DNA from: Mycobacterium kansasii ATCC 12478 | GTDB taxonomy: Bacteria > Actinomycetota > Actinomycetes > Mycobacteriales > Mycobacteriaceae | Length of the DNA: 64,000 nucleotides | Direction of reading: 5' to 3' | NCBI RefSeq assembly: GCF_000157895.3 | Contig: NC_022663.1 | Span: forward strand, 3,968,001 to 4,032,000 | Shown: one piece after another, positions 7,489-16,147 of the stretch | Position numbering within the stretch: position 1 is the stretch's first letter | How the letters are laid out: every line of letters begins with the position of its first letter | Position numbers and translations under genes: made by a program | Notes under the pieces: model-generated | Database searches by the model: none | Seen by the model: only the letters and a program-made list of their open reading frames with translations | What the model was told of the DNA's origin: nothing

Positions 7489-10395
7489 CTAATGTTCACC
7501 GCTCATCGCCATCAGCCGGTCGGTTTGCGGCTCCTCCCCGGGACCCCTTGGTGCCGAACGGATTCGGGCCGGCCGCGAACGCACCTTCATCGGCCACCAG
7601 AACCAGCGGCCCAGCAGCGCGGCGATCGACGGCGTCATGAACGAGCGCACGATCAGCGTGTCGAACAGCAGACCCAGGCCAATGGTGGTGCCCACCTGGC
7701 CGATCACCCGCAGATCGCTGACGGCCATGGAGGCCATGGTGAACGCGAACACCAGCCCGGCGTTGGTCACGACCTTGCCGGTGCCGCCCATCGCGCGAAT
7801 GATGCCGGTGTTGAGCCCTGCGCCGATTTCCTCCTTGAACCGGGAAACCAGCAGCAGGTTGTAGTCAGATCCCACGGCCAGCAGCACGATGACGGACATG
7901 GCGAGCACCATGTAGTGCAACTCGATGCTCAATATGTGCTGCCACAACAGCACCGACAGCCCGAATGAGGCACCCAGTGACAGCGCCACCGTGCCCACGA
8001 TCACCGCCGCCGCAACGAAGGCGCGGGTCAAGATCAGCATGATGATGAAAATCAGGCACAGCGAGGAAATCCCGGCGATCAGCAGGTCCCATTTGGCCCC
8101 GTCGGCGATGTCGTAGAAGACGGCCGCCGTCCCGGCCAGATAGATCTTGGCGTCCTCCAACGGGGTTCCCTTCAGCGACTCTTCGGCCGCGGTGCGTATC
8201 GCGTTGACGCTCGCGATTCCCTCGGGTGATTGCGGATCTCCCCGATGCAAGATGATGAAGCGGGCGCTATGCCCGTCGGGTGACAGGAACGATTTCATGG
8301 CCCGCTGGAAATCTTTGTTCTTGAAGACCTCGGGCGGCAGGTAGAACGAGTCGTCGTTCTTGGCGGCATCGAACGCCTTTCCCATGGCGGTCGAGTTTTC
8401 GCTCATCTCGTTCATCTGGTCGTAGAAGCCGGCCATGGTGCTGTGCATGGTCAGCATCATGATCCGCATGCTCTCCATGCTGTCGATCATCGGCGGGAAC
8501 GTCGCCAGCATCTGCGGCATCAGCCGGTCGATATTCTTGGTATCGGCCACCAGATCGCCGAGTTTCTCGTCAACCTGGTCGAGCCCGTCCAGCGCGTCGA
8601 ATATCGACCTGAAGGACCAGCAGATGGGAATGTCGTAACAGTGCTTCTCCCAGTAGAAGTAGCTACGGATCGGGCGCCAGAAATCATCGAAGTCCGCGAT
8701 ATGGTCGCGCAGCTCGTTGGTGATCTGCTGCATCTGTTCGGTGTCGCCGACGATGCGGTGGGTGTTCTCGGCAAGCTGTGACATCAGGCTGTACATCTGC
8801 TTCATGATCGTGATGGTCTTGGCCATCTCGTCAGCCTGCTTGAGCATGTCGTCGATCCGGTCACGCTGGTACTTCAGGGTCTGCACCTGACCCGCGTTTT
8901 GCATGCTGATCAGGAACGGGATCGACGTATGGTCCATCGCCGTCCCGTCGGGTCTGGTGATCGCCTGCACCCGGGATATTCCGGGAACCCGGAAGATTCC
9001 CTTGGCCAGCCTGTCGAGCACCAGAAAGTCCGCGGGATTTCGCATGTCGTGATCGGACTCGATCATCAACACGTCCGGCTTCATCCGGGCCTGCGAGAAA
9101 TGGCGTTCCGCAGCGGCGAACCCTTCGTTGGCGGGGATGAAGTTGGGCAGGTAGGAGCGGTCGTTGTAGTTGGTCCGATATCCGGGCAGCGCGAGCAGAC
9201 CGACCAGGGCGACGGCGCACGTGGCGGCCAGAACGGGCAGCGGCCACCGCACCACCACCGTGCCGACCCGGCGCCAGCCCCGAACCTTGAGCAGCCGCTT
9301 GGGGTCGAACAGCCCGAATCGGCTGCCGACGGTCAGCACCGCGGGCCCCAGCGTCAGCGCCGCGAACACCGCCACCAGCATGCCCACCGCACAGGGGATA
9401 CCGAGGGTTTCGAAATAGGGCATCCGGGCGAACTTGAGGCAGAACGTGGCGCCCGCGATCGTCAGGCCGGAGCCCAGGATGACGTGGGCGGTGCCGCGGT
9501 ACATCGTGTAGAAGGCCGTTTCCCGGTCTTCCCCGGCCTGGCGCGCCTCCTGGTAGCGGCCGAAGATGAATATGCCGTAGTCGGTGCCGGCGGCAATTGC
9601 CAATGAGGTCAGCAGGCTGACCGCAAAGGTGGACAGTCCGATCGCGCCGGTGTGTCCGAGCAGCGCGACCACTCCCCGGGCCGCGGTCAATTCCACCCCG
9701 ACCGTCAGCAACAGCATGATGACGGTGATCGGCGAGCGGTACACCAGCAGCAACATCACGAAGATCACGACGACGGTAGTGATGGTGATCTTCACCATCG
9801 ACTTGTCGCCGCTATGGTGCATGTCGGCGACCAGCGCCGCCGCTCCGGTGACGTACGTCGTGATCCCGGGCGGCCGCGGCGTGTCCGCGACGATCTTGCG
9901 CACCGCTTCCACGGACTCGTTGGCCAGCGGCTCACCTTGGTTGCCGGCGAGATTCAACTGGACGTAGGTGGCTTTACCGTCGTTGCTTTGTGCCCCCGCG
10001 GCCGTGAGCGGATCACCCCAGAAGTCTTGGACACTCTGGACATGCTTGGTATCGGCTCGCAGTTTGCGGATGAGGGCGTCGTAATACTTGTGGGCTTCGT
10101 CGCCGAGCGGCTGTTTGCCCTCCAAGACGATCATGGCGACACTGTCGGTATTGCCTTCGTTGAACGCCTGACCGATGTGCTTCATGGCCTGGTAGGACGG
10201 CGCTTCCTTGGGGCTCAGGGACACCGAGCGCTCTTGTCCGACTTCTTCCAGCGACGGGATGAAAACGCTGAGCGCAACACAGATCGCGATCCAGCCGAGG
10301 ATGATCGGCACCGCAAACGCGTGGATGATCCGCGCGATCAACGGCTTTTCGGCATGGGTGCCGGTGCCGGGGTCGTTCGCGTACTTGATGGTCAC
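7489..10395 (-). CDS. mmpL4: RND-family siderophore exporter MmpL4
   Basis: A 968-aa MmpL transporter, close to the 967 aa of M. tuberculosis MmpL4. Twelve transmembrane helices are arranged in two halves. The proton-relay Asp-Tyr pairs are GTDYGIFIFGRY in the first half and GSDYNLLLVSRF in the second. The second periplasmic region (about 480-680) is a long Met/Gln-rich coiled coil with the Cys pair HCYDIPIC, diagnostic of the MmpL4/MmpL5 branch. These proteins export carboxymycobactin and mycobactin with MmpS partners. The GTG at 10395 overlaps the mmpS4 stop by 4 bp, which fixes the start. Confidence 0.93.
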   Translation of the reverse strand: MTIKYANDPGTGTHAEKPLIARIIHAFAVPIILGWIAICVALSVFIPSLEEVGQERSVSLSPKEAPSYQAMKHIGQAFNEGNTDSVAMIVLEGKQPLGDEAHKYYDALIRKLRADTKHVQSVQDFWGDPLTAAGAQSNDGKATYVQLNLAGNQGEPLANESVEAVRKIVADTPRPPGITTYVTGAAALVADMHHSGDKSMVKITITTVVVIFVMLLLVYRSPITVIMLLLTVGVELTAARGVVALLGHTGAIGLSTFAVSLLTSLAIAAGTDYGIFIFGRYQEARQAGEDRETAFYTMYRGTAHVILGSGLTIAGATFCLKFARMPYFETLGIPCAVGMLVAVFAALTLGPAVLTVGSRFGLFDPKRLLKVRGWRRVGTVVVRWPLPVLAATCAVALVGLLALPGYRTNYNDRSYLPNFIPANEGFAAAERHFSQARMKPDVLMIESDHDMRNPADFLVLDRLAKGIFRVPGISRVQAITRPDGTAMDHTSIPFLISMQNAGQVQTLKYQRDRIDDMLKQADEMAKTITIMKQMYSLMSQLAENTHRIVGDTEQMQQITNELRDHIADFDDFWRPIRSYFYWEKHCYDIPICWSFRSIFDALDGLDQVDEKLGDLVADTKNIDRLMPQMLATFPPMIDSMESMRIMMLTMHSTMAGFYDQMNEMSENSTAMGKAFDAAKNDDSFYLPPEVFKNKDFQRAMKSFLSPDGHSARFIILHRGDPQSPEGIASVNAIRTAAEESLKGTPLEDAKIYLAGTAAVFYDIADGAKWDLLIAGISSLCLIFIIMLILTRAFVAAAVIVGTVALSLGASFGLSVLLWQHILSIELHYMVLAMSVIVLLAVGSDYNLLLVSRFKEEIGAGLNTGIIRAMGGTGKVVTNAGLVFAFTMASMAVSDLRVIGQVGTTIGLGLLFDTLIVRSFMTPSIAALLGRWFWWPMKVRSRPARIRSAPRGPGEEPQTDRLMAMSGEH

Positions 10396-10811
10396 GCCGA
10401 CTTCACCAGGCAGTAGGTGTAGGCATTGACCTCGTGCGAAACCTTCTCCGCCTTGACCACGCCGTCCACGGTGATCCGGCAACCGATGCTGTCGCTATCA
10501 CCTTGGGCCACAAGGTTTCCCATCACTGCCGCCAAGTTCGTGGTGAAGTGCAACGACCACGGTAGCACCGCTTGATCGACCCGTTGCGGGTCGGAATTGA
10601 CATCGAAATAGCTGATGTCGGCGACCGTTCCGGGTGGGCCGAAGACTTCGTAGGTGATCTGCTTGGGGTTGAACGGCTTGCTGTCGAGGTTGCTGTCGGA
10701 ATACGACGCGCGTTTCTCGGATGCGAAGAAGCCGCGAATCCGGTGCACGGTGAACCCCCCGGCGATGACCACCGCCAGGATTACCAGCGCGATCCATGTC
10801 CGCGACAGCAC
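10392..10811 (-). CDS. mmpS4: MmpS4 siderophore export accessory protein
   Basis: About 139 aa: one N-terminal transmembrane helix (TWIALVILAVVIAGGF) and a periplasmic beta-sandwich domain ending NAYTYCLVKSA, closely resembling M. tuberculosis MmpS4 (140 aa). MmpS4 assembles with MmpL4 to export siderophores. The GTG at 10811 is chosen because it reproduces the family N-terminus. The open frame reaches 10913, but the extra residues look non-homologous, so the start is moderately certain. It is transcribed divergently from the TetR gene; a candidate iron box lies upstream. Confidence 0.9.
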   Translation of the reverse strand: MLSRTWIALVILAVVIAGGFTVHRIRGFFASEKRASYSDSNLDSKPFNPKQITYEVFGPPGTVADISYFDVNSDPQRVDQAVLPWSLHFTTNLAAVMGNLVAQGDSDSIGCRITVDGVVKAEKVSHEVNAYTYCLVKSA

Positions 10812-11173
10812 CTTGAAGATCTCAAGTCCCTTTCGCCAGTTGGTATTTGCTACGGGCGAACCATACCCGCCCCTTCGAAGTCCTTCCCAGCTTTCAACGG
10901 CTTTCAACGACAAGGCACCGCGGCGCGCCCGATCGGTCGCGACGCAGCCGATCGGCGATGCCGGTGGCCGCGACCGGCTACTGGTCGCGGGTCACCCTGA
11001 ATCACCCAGAGCCGCCATTACTGTGCCTAGCCTTGCCTAAGTAAACCATTGTGGAGTGGGGCGCGGCTCCTTCCCCCGCATGGCGGCGGTGTAACGCATG
11101 TCACGTGCGTAACGGCACGCTACCCGGTCGGCTCACCGCTCGCAAATCACGTGATGTGCGTTATCCTCTGCCA
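10812..11173. promoter_or_regulatory. Divergent control region between mmpS4 and the TetR gene
   Basis: This 362-bp stretch without a convincing gene separates the two divergent start codons. It contains the candidate IdeR box at 11022-11040. Closer to the TetR gene are short GC-rich inverted motifs, including ACGCATGTCACGTGCGT (11096-11112) and ATCACGTGAT (11146-11155), a perfect 10-bp palindrome. Either could be an operator for the TetR protein; nothing in the sequence decides which. Confidence 0.5.
11022..11040 (-). promoter_or_regulatory. Candidate IdeR iron box upstream of mmpS4
   Basis: The minus-strand 19-mer TTAGGCAAGGCTAGGCACA matches the IdeR consensus TTAGGTTAGGCTAACCTAA at 13 of 19 positions, including the strong TTAGG half and the central AGGCTA. 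IdeR represses iron-uptake genes when iron is plentiful, and mmpS4-mmpL4 of M. tuberculosis is iron-regulated. It lies about 210 bp upstream of the mmpS4 start, so a long leader or an upstream promoter would be needed. Confidence 0.5.
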
Positions 11174-11842
11174 GTGGCGCAACTGACGTTCCGGCGCGCC
11201 CGTACCGAGGAGAACAAACGCCGACGTGCCGCGGCGTTGATGGAAGCGGCGCGTTCGCTGGCATCAGAAACCGGGGTGGCGTCGGTGACCTTGACCGCCG
11301 TCGCCAACCGCGCCGGCATTCACTACTCGGCGGTGCGCCGCTATTTCACCTCCCACAAGGAGGTCCTGCTCCACCTCGCTGCCGAGGGCTGGGTGCGGTG
11401 GTCGAAGACGGTATGCGAGAGCTTGAGCGAGCCCGGCCCGATGTCGCATTCCCGGGTGGCCGCGGCCCTGGCCGACGGCTTGGCCGCCGATCCGCTGTTC
11501 TGCGACTTGCTGGCCAATCTTCACCTGCACCTCGAGCACGAGGTGGACGTCGACCGGGTGGTCGAGGTAAAGCGCACCAGCACCGCCGCGGTGATCGCGC
11601 TCGCGGACGCGATCGAGAACGCGCTGCCATCGCTCGGGCGTTCCGGGGCCTTCGACATTCTGCTGGCCGCTTACTCGTTGGCGGCCACGCTGTGGCAGAT
11701 CGCCAATCCGCCGGAGCGGCTCACCGACGCCTACGCCGAGGAGCCGGACGTCCTGCCGCCCGAGTGGAACCTCGACTTCGCCTCCGCCCTCACCCGGCTC
11801 CTCACCGCGACCTGTTTCGGCCTCACCGCCGAATGTTCCTGA
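11174..11842 (+). CDS. TetR/AcrR-family regulator (Rv0452 homologue)
   Basis: About 222 aa. The N-terminal TetR DNA-binding domain has the helix-turn-helix VTLTAVANRAGIHYSAVRRYF at about residues 36-56, preceded by the typical RTEENKRRRAAALMEAARSLA helix. The C-terminal ligand domain is alpha-helical. The GTG at 11174 gives the family N-terminus (VAQLTFRRART); the frame is open from 11051. It sits between two divergent mmpS-mmpL pairs and is a natural candidate to regulate one or both. The inducing ligand is unknown. The second pair begins 253 bp downstream. Confidence 0.88.
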   Translation: MAQLTFRRARTEENKRRRAAALMEAARSLASETGVASVTLTAVANRAGIHYSAVRRYFTSHKEVLLHLAAEGWVRWSKTVCESLSEPGPMSHSRVAAALADGLAADPLFCDLLANLHLHLEHEVDVDRVVEVKRTSTAAVIALADAIENALPSLGRSGAFDILLAAYSLAATLWQIANPPERLTDAYAEEPDVLPPEWNLDFASALTRLLTATCFGLTAECS

Positions 11843-11931
11843 GCCACCGAGGATGGAGAGTTTCGTGAGTAGATCACAACCGGCTGGGACCGTCGCGAGG
11901 GCGAGGTTCTCCAGCCCGCAACGGGTACGTT

Positions 11932-11942
11932 TAAGATACTTA
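11932..11942. promoter_or_regulatory. Palindrome / possible -10 before the second mmpS
   Basis: TAAG-ATA-CTTA is a perfect inverted repeat with a 3-bp centre in the 253-bp gap between the TetR gene and the second mmpS gene. The same bases contain TAAGAT, which fits a mycobacterial -10 box. A repressor bound here would block transcription of the mmpS-mmpL pair; the local TetR protein is the obvious candidate. No clear -35 element is seen. Confidence 0.35.
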
Positions 11943-12095
11943 GTGCAACAAACCACCTGGGTGGGATGGCCACGAACCCCGGCCGTTGCCAGCCGTCTCG
12001 GGTTTGCTCCCTGGATTCGTTCGACAAACTCGGCGTGTGCGATGGGCGAAGCGCTCGGACCCGTGGTCCCGGCCCCGGCAAGCGGAAGGTGATCG

Positions 12096-12542
12096 GTGGC
12101 AAGGATTTCGGTTGCCAGCGCGCTGAAGCGGGTGTGGATCCCGCTCGTCATCGTTGCCGTGGTCGCGGTTGCGGGCTTCAGCGTCTACCGGCTACGCGGC
12201 TTTTTCGGCTACACGGACAAGGGACCGATCACCAGCGGCATTGCCGACGACATCAAGCCGTTCAACCCCAAGCACGTGGTTTATGAGGTGTTCGGTCCCC
12301 CTGGAACCATCGCCAACATCAACTACTTGGACATCAATGCGCAACCCCAGCGGGTCAGCAACGTGCCGCTGCCCTGGACGCTCTCCGTCACGACGACATT
12401 GCCCTCGGTGAGCGTCAACGTGGTGGCGCAGGGCAACAGCGACCAGATCGGTTGCCGCATCATCGTCAACGGCGAAGTCAAGGACGAAAGGTCCGAGAAC
12501 CAAGTGAACGCCCAAACCTTCTGCCTGGTGAAATCGGCATGA
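12096..12542 (+). CDS. MmpS-family protein, second copy
   Basis: A 148-aa MmpS protein: one transmembrane helix (WIPLVIVAVVAVAGFSVYRL, about residues 14-33) and a periplasmic domain with FNPKHVVYEVFGPPGT and the C-terminal FCLVKSA. It is related to MmpS4 upstream but clearly diverged, so it is an old paralogue and not a recent copy. The GTG start is preceded by GGAAGGTGA. It overlaps the following mmpL start by 4 bp (ATGA). M. tuberculosis has PPE11 and Rv0454 at this position instead. A role as MmpL partner in lipid or siderophore export is inferred. Confidence 0.88.
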   Translation: MARISVASALKRVWIPLVIVAVVAVAGFSVYRLRGFFGYTDKGPITSGIADDIKPFNPKHVVYEVFGPPGTIANINYLDINAQPQRVSNVPLPWTLSVTTTLPSVSVNVVAQGNSDQIGCRIIVNGEVKDERSENQVNAQTFCLVKSA

Positions 12543-15517
12543 GTGAGATCCAGGCGACCACGGGAAACAGTCCCGCCGACCAATCCCGAAACGGGGCCGG
12601 GAAACGGCCCTCGTTTGCCCGGATGATTCACCGCCTTGCGGTGCCGATCGTGCTGCTCTGGATCGGACTCGTCGTCGTTCTCAGCATTTTCGTCCCGTCG
12701 CTGGAACAGGTGGGCAAAGACCACACCGTGTCATTGAGTCCCAATGACGCGGAGTCGATGGTCGCGATGAAGCGCATCGGCAAAGTCTTCCATGAATTCA
12801 ACACCGACAGCTCGGTGATGATCGTGCTGGAAGGCGACAAGCCGCTCGACGACGCCGCCCACCACTATTACGACGAACTGATCCGCAGACTTTCCGCCGA
12901 CACCAAACACGTTCAGCACATCCAGGATTTCTGGGGCGATCCGCTGACGGCGGCCGGTTCACAGAGCCCCGACGGCAAGGCGGCCTACGTCCAGCTGAAC
13001 CTGGCCGGTAACCAGGGCGAGTCGCTGGCCAACGAATCCGTCGAAGCGGTGCGCAAGATCGTCGACAGCGTTCCGGCCCCGCCGGGTGTCAAGGCATATG
13101 TCACCGGCGCAGCCGCGCTCACCGCCGATCAGTCCACGTCCGGCGACAAAGGCGTCAAGAAAGTCACGATGATCACCTTTCTGGTGATCATCGTGATGCT
13201 GCTGTTCGTATACCGATCCATTGTCCAGGTGCTACTGGTGCTGGTGATGGTCGGAATCGAGTTGATGGCGGCCCGGCAAGTCGTTGCTTTCCTGGGTCAT
13301 TACAACATCATCGGGCTTTCCACCTTTGCGGTTAATCTGCTGGTGCTGATGGCGATCGCGGCCGGCACCGACTATGCGATCTTCGTGCTCGGCCGATATC
13401 AGGAGGCGCGCGGCCTCGGTGAGGACCGGGAAAAGGCTTTCTACACGATGTTCCACGGAACCGCGCACGTGGTCCTCGGCTCCGGCCTCACGATTGCCGG
13501 CGCGATGTATTGCCTGAGCTTCACCCGGCTTCCCTATTTCCAGACACTGGGCGCCCCGTGCGCAATAGGAATGCTGGTGGCGGTGCTTGCCGCACTCACC
13601 CTGGGGCCGGCCGTGCTGGTCGTCGGCAGCTACTTCAAGATCTTCGACCCCAAGCGCAAGATGCGGACCCGGGGCTGGCGAAGGGTGGGCACCGCCATCG
13701 TGCGCTGGCCCGGACCGATCCTGGCCGTGTCCATCGCGATCGCCCTGATCGGGCTGCTTGCCCTGCCGGGGTACAAGACGAATTACGACAGTAAGAAGTA
13801 TCTGCCGCCGTGGACCCCTGCCAATGTGGGTTACACAGCTGCCGGTCGTCATTTCTCTCAGGCCCGGATGAATCCGGAGCTGCTCCTGGTGGAAACCGAT
13901 CACGATATGCGCAATCCGGCCGACATGCTGGTCATCGACCGGATCGCCAAAGCGGTCTTTCATGTGCCCGGTATTTCGCGGGTGCAGGCGATCACCCGGC
14001 CGTTGGGCAGGCCAATCGAGCACACCTCGATTCCGTTTCAGATCAGCATGCAAAACACTGTCCAGGTCGAGAACATGCAGTACATGAAGCAGCGGATGGC
14101 CGACATGCTGACCCAGGCCGACGCGATGCAGCAGTCGATCGACACCATGCAGCACATGTACGACATCATGGCCCAGACGGTGAAAGTCACCCACAATATG
14201 GATGTCTTGACGCACGAAATGGTCGTCATCACCAACCAATTGCGGGATCACATAGCCGATTTCGACGATTTCTGGCGGCCGATTCGCAGTTACTTCTATT
14301 GGGAGCGGCACTGCTACGACATTCCGATCTGCTGGTCGCTGCGGTCGATATTCGATGCGCTGGACGGTCTGGACCAGATCGACGAGAAGCTGGCGGAACT
14401 TTCCGGCAACCTGGATCAATTGGACGTGTTGATGCCGCAGATGCTTGCCCAGTTGCCGCCGCAGATCGCGACCATGAAGACGATGAAGACGATGATGCTG
14501 ACCATGCACAGCTCGATGTCGTCGCTGTATGACCAAATGGACGAGATGTCCAAGAATTCGACGGCGATGGGGCAGGCGTTCGACGCGTCGCGTAACGACG
14601 ACTCGTTCTACATTCCGCCGGAGGTTTTCGACAACCCCGACTTCAAGCGGGGCCTGAAGATGTTCTTGTCGCCGGATGGGCATGCGGTTCGCTTCATCAT
14701 TTCCCACGAAGGTGACCCGGCCACCCCCGAAGGCATCTCACACGTCGAACCGATCTTGAAGGCGGCCAAGGAGGCCATCAAGGGAACTCCGCTGGAGGGC
14801 GCCAAGATCTATCTCGGTGGAACCGCCGCGGTCTTCAAGGATATGCGCGACGGCTCCAAATGGGATCTCATGATCGCCGGAATTGCCGCCGCCAGTTTGA
14901 TTTTCATCATCATGCTGGTCATTACCCGAAGCGTGGTGGCGGCCTTCACCATTGTCGGTACGGTGCTGTTGTCGTTGGGTGCCTCATTCGGGCTTTCGGT
15001 TCTGGTCTGGCAGGACATCCTCGGTTTCGAATTGCACTGGATGGTGCTGGCGATGTCGGTCATCCTGCTGCTGGCCGTCGGATCGGACTACAACCTGCTG
15101 CTGGTATCGCGCTTCAAGGAGGAAATCGGCGCCGGGATAAAGACCGGGATCATTCGCTCGATGGCCGGCACCGGTGCGGTGGTGACTTCCGCGGGCCTGG
15201 TCTTCGCCGCCACCATGGCCTCGTTCGTCTTCAGTGATCTGAAGGTGATCGGACAGGTGGGAACGACGATCGCACTGGGTCTGTTGTTCGACACGCTGAT
15301 TGTGCGGTCGTTCATGATGCCGTCGGTGGCGGCGCTGATGGGCCGCTGGTTCTGGTGGCCGCAGCGGGTGCGCACGCGCCCGGCCAGCCAGCTACTTCGG
15401 CCTTACGGCCCGCGACCCTTGGTTCGTGCCCTGTTGCTGCCCCGCGACGGCAAGTCCGCAAACCCCTCCGGAACCGCGGACACCGATCGATTCCCGGTGA
15501 GCACTCCGCATTACTGA
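12539..15517 (+). CDS. MmpL-family RND transporter, second copy (MmpL4/5 type)
   Basis: A 992-aa MmpL transporter with the same architecture as MmpL4: twelve transmembrane helices, Asp-Tyr pairs in GTDYAIFVLGRYQEA and GSDYNLLLVSRFKEE, and the long periplasmic coiled coil with HCYDIPIC. It is slightly longer than MmpL4 at both ends; the extra C-terminal tail (about 955-992) is Pro/Arg-rich. It is coupled to the preceding mmpS by an ATGA overlap. Substrate is inferred from branch membership to be a siderophore or related lipopeptide/glycolipid; redundancy with MmpL4 or a distinct substrate are both possible. Confidence 0.9.
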   Translation: MSEIQATTGNSPADQSRNGAGKRPSFARMIHRLAVPIVLLWIGLVVVLSIFVPSLEQVGKDHTVSLSPNDAESMVAMKRIGKVFHEFNTDSSVMIVLEGDKPLDDAAHHYYDELIRRLSADTKHVQHIQDFWGDPLTAAGSQSPDGKAAYVQLNLAGNQGESLANESVEAVRKIVDSVPAPPGVKAYVTGAAALTADQSTSGDKGVKKVTMITFLVIIVMLLFVYRSIVQVLLVLVMVGIELMAARQVVAFLGHYNIIGLSTFAVNLLVLMAIAAGTDYAIFVLGRYQEARGLGEDREKAFYTMFHGTAHVVLGSGLTIAGAMYCLSFTRLPYFQTLGAPCAIGMLVAVLAALTLGPAVLVVGSYFKIFDPKRKMRTRGWRRVGTAIVRWPGPILAVSIAIALIGLLALPGYKTNYDSKKYLPPWTPANVGYTAAGRHFSQARMNPELLLVETDHDMRNPADMLVIDRIAKAVFHVPGISRVQAITRPLGRPIEHTSIPFQISMQNTVQVENMQYMKQRMADMLTQADAMQQSIDTMQHMYDIMAQTVKVTHNMDVLTHEMVVITNQLRDHIADFDDFWRPIRSYFYWERHCYDIPICWSLRSIFDALDGLDQIDEKLAELSGNLDQLDVLMPQMLAQLPPQIATMKTMKTMMLTMHSSMSSLYDQMDEMSKNSTAMGQAFDASRNDDSFYIPPEVFDNPDFKRGLKMFLSPDGHAVRFIISHEGDPATPEGISHVEPILKAAKEAIKGTPLEGAKIYLGGTAAVFKDMRDGSKWDLMIAGIAAASLIFIIMLVITRSVVAAFTIVGTVLLSLGASFGLSVLVWQDILGFELHWMVLAMSVILLLAVGSDYNLLLVSRFKEEIGAGIKTGIIRSMAGTGAVVTSAGLVFAATMASFVFSDLKVIGQVGTTIALGLLFDTLIVRSFMMPSVAALMGRWFWWPQRVRTRPASQLLRPYGPRPLVRALLLPRDGKSANPSGTADTDRFPVSTPHY

Positions 15518-15621
15518 ATTACTGACGGGGATCAATCATTTTGAGCGACAGCGCGATTGACGCCAGCCGCAAGAACATGCGAAAACCTCGCGCTGCCGTC
15601 GACCTCGGCGAACGGCGGCGC

Positions 15622-16071
15622 CTACCCCCAGTTCCACACCGACATGTCGCCGGGCGGGTATTGGTTGCACACCTCGGTGGACTTGGCGACCACGCCCTTG
15701 TTGTTGAAGAAAATCTTCATGTGGTTGCGCCAGCCCCACCACAGCGGATCGATGGAGTCGTAAAAGTGCTCGGAGTAATCCCGGCGGTCCGCGGGTGACA
15801 ACGAGAAGAACCAGTGCACCTTGTCCTGGGTCGCCTGCTGGTACTGCGCATGGTTGTTGTAGTCGATCATGTACCGCTCGTAGTACACCGGACTGGTATC
15901 CCTGGTGGCCGCCAATATTTGTTCGGCATCGCAGGTGGTGGCGATCATCCGGCGAGGGATCGGAAAGTCGTCCGTGGAATCGGCCGCCGCGGTCGTCGGG
16001 GCGACCACTGCGGCGACGCCCAACGCGAGAAAAACAACGCCTGCGCGCAGGCCGGAACTCAGCCGAGACAT
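15622..16071 (-). CDS. Secreted siderophore-export factor (Rv0455c homologue)
   Basis: A 149-aa secreted protein with an N-terminal signal peptide (RAGVVFLALGVAAVVAPTTAAA, cut near residue 30). The mature domain is Trp/Tyr-rich, with TTCDAEQILAATRDTSPVYYERY and the C-terminal VCNQYPPGDMSVWNWG. Two cysteines could form a disulphide. The M. tuberculosis homologue is a periplasmic protein required for siderophore secretion, which fits its place beside two mmpS-mmpL pairs. ATG 16071 matches the known N-terminus; an in-frame GTG lies 9 bp upstream. It converges on the second mmpL gene. Confidence 0.9.
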   Translation of the reverse strand: MSRLSSGLRAGVVFLALGVAAVVAPTTAAADSTDDFPIPRRMIATTCDAEQILAATRDTSPVYYERYMIDYNNHAQYQQATQDKVHWFFSLSPADRRDYSEHFYDSIDPLWWGWRNHMKIFFNNKGVVAKSTEVCNQYPPGDMSVWNWG

Positions 16072-16147
16072 AGTTGTCACCGTAACACTTTCGGGGCCCG
16101 GGCATAGCGTCGGCAGTCACATTCGGTCACATTGCTAGCCCGTCTCA

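Noticed and set aside
13232..14707. 491-codon minus-strand frame inside the second mmpL
   Set aside because: Antisense shadow of a confident transporter gene; the His/Arg-rich translation is typical of high-GC shadows.
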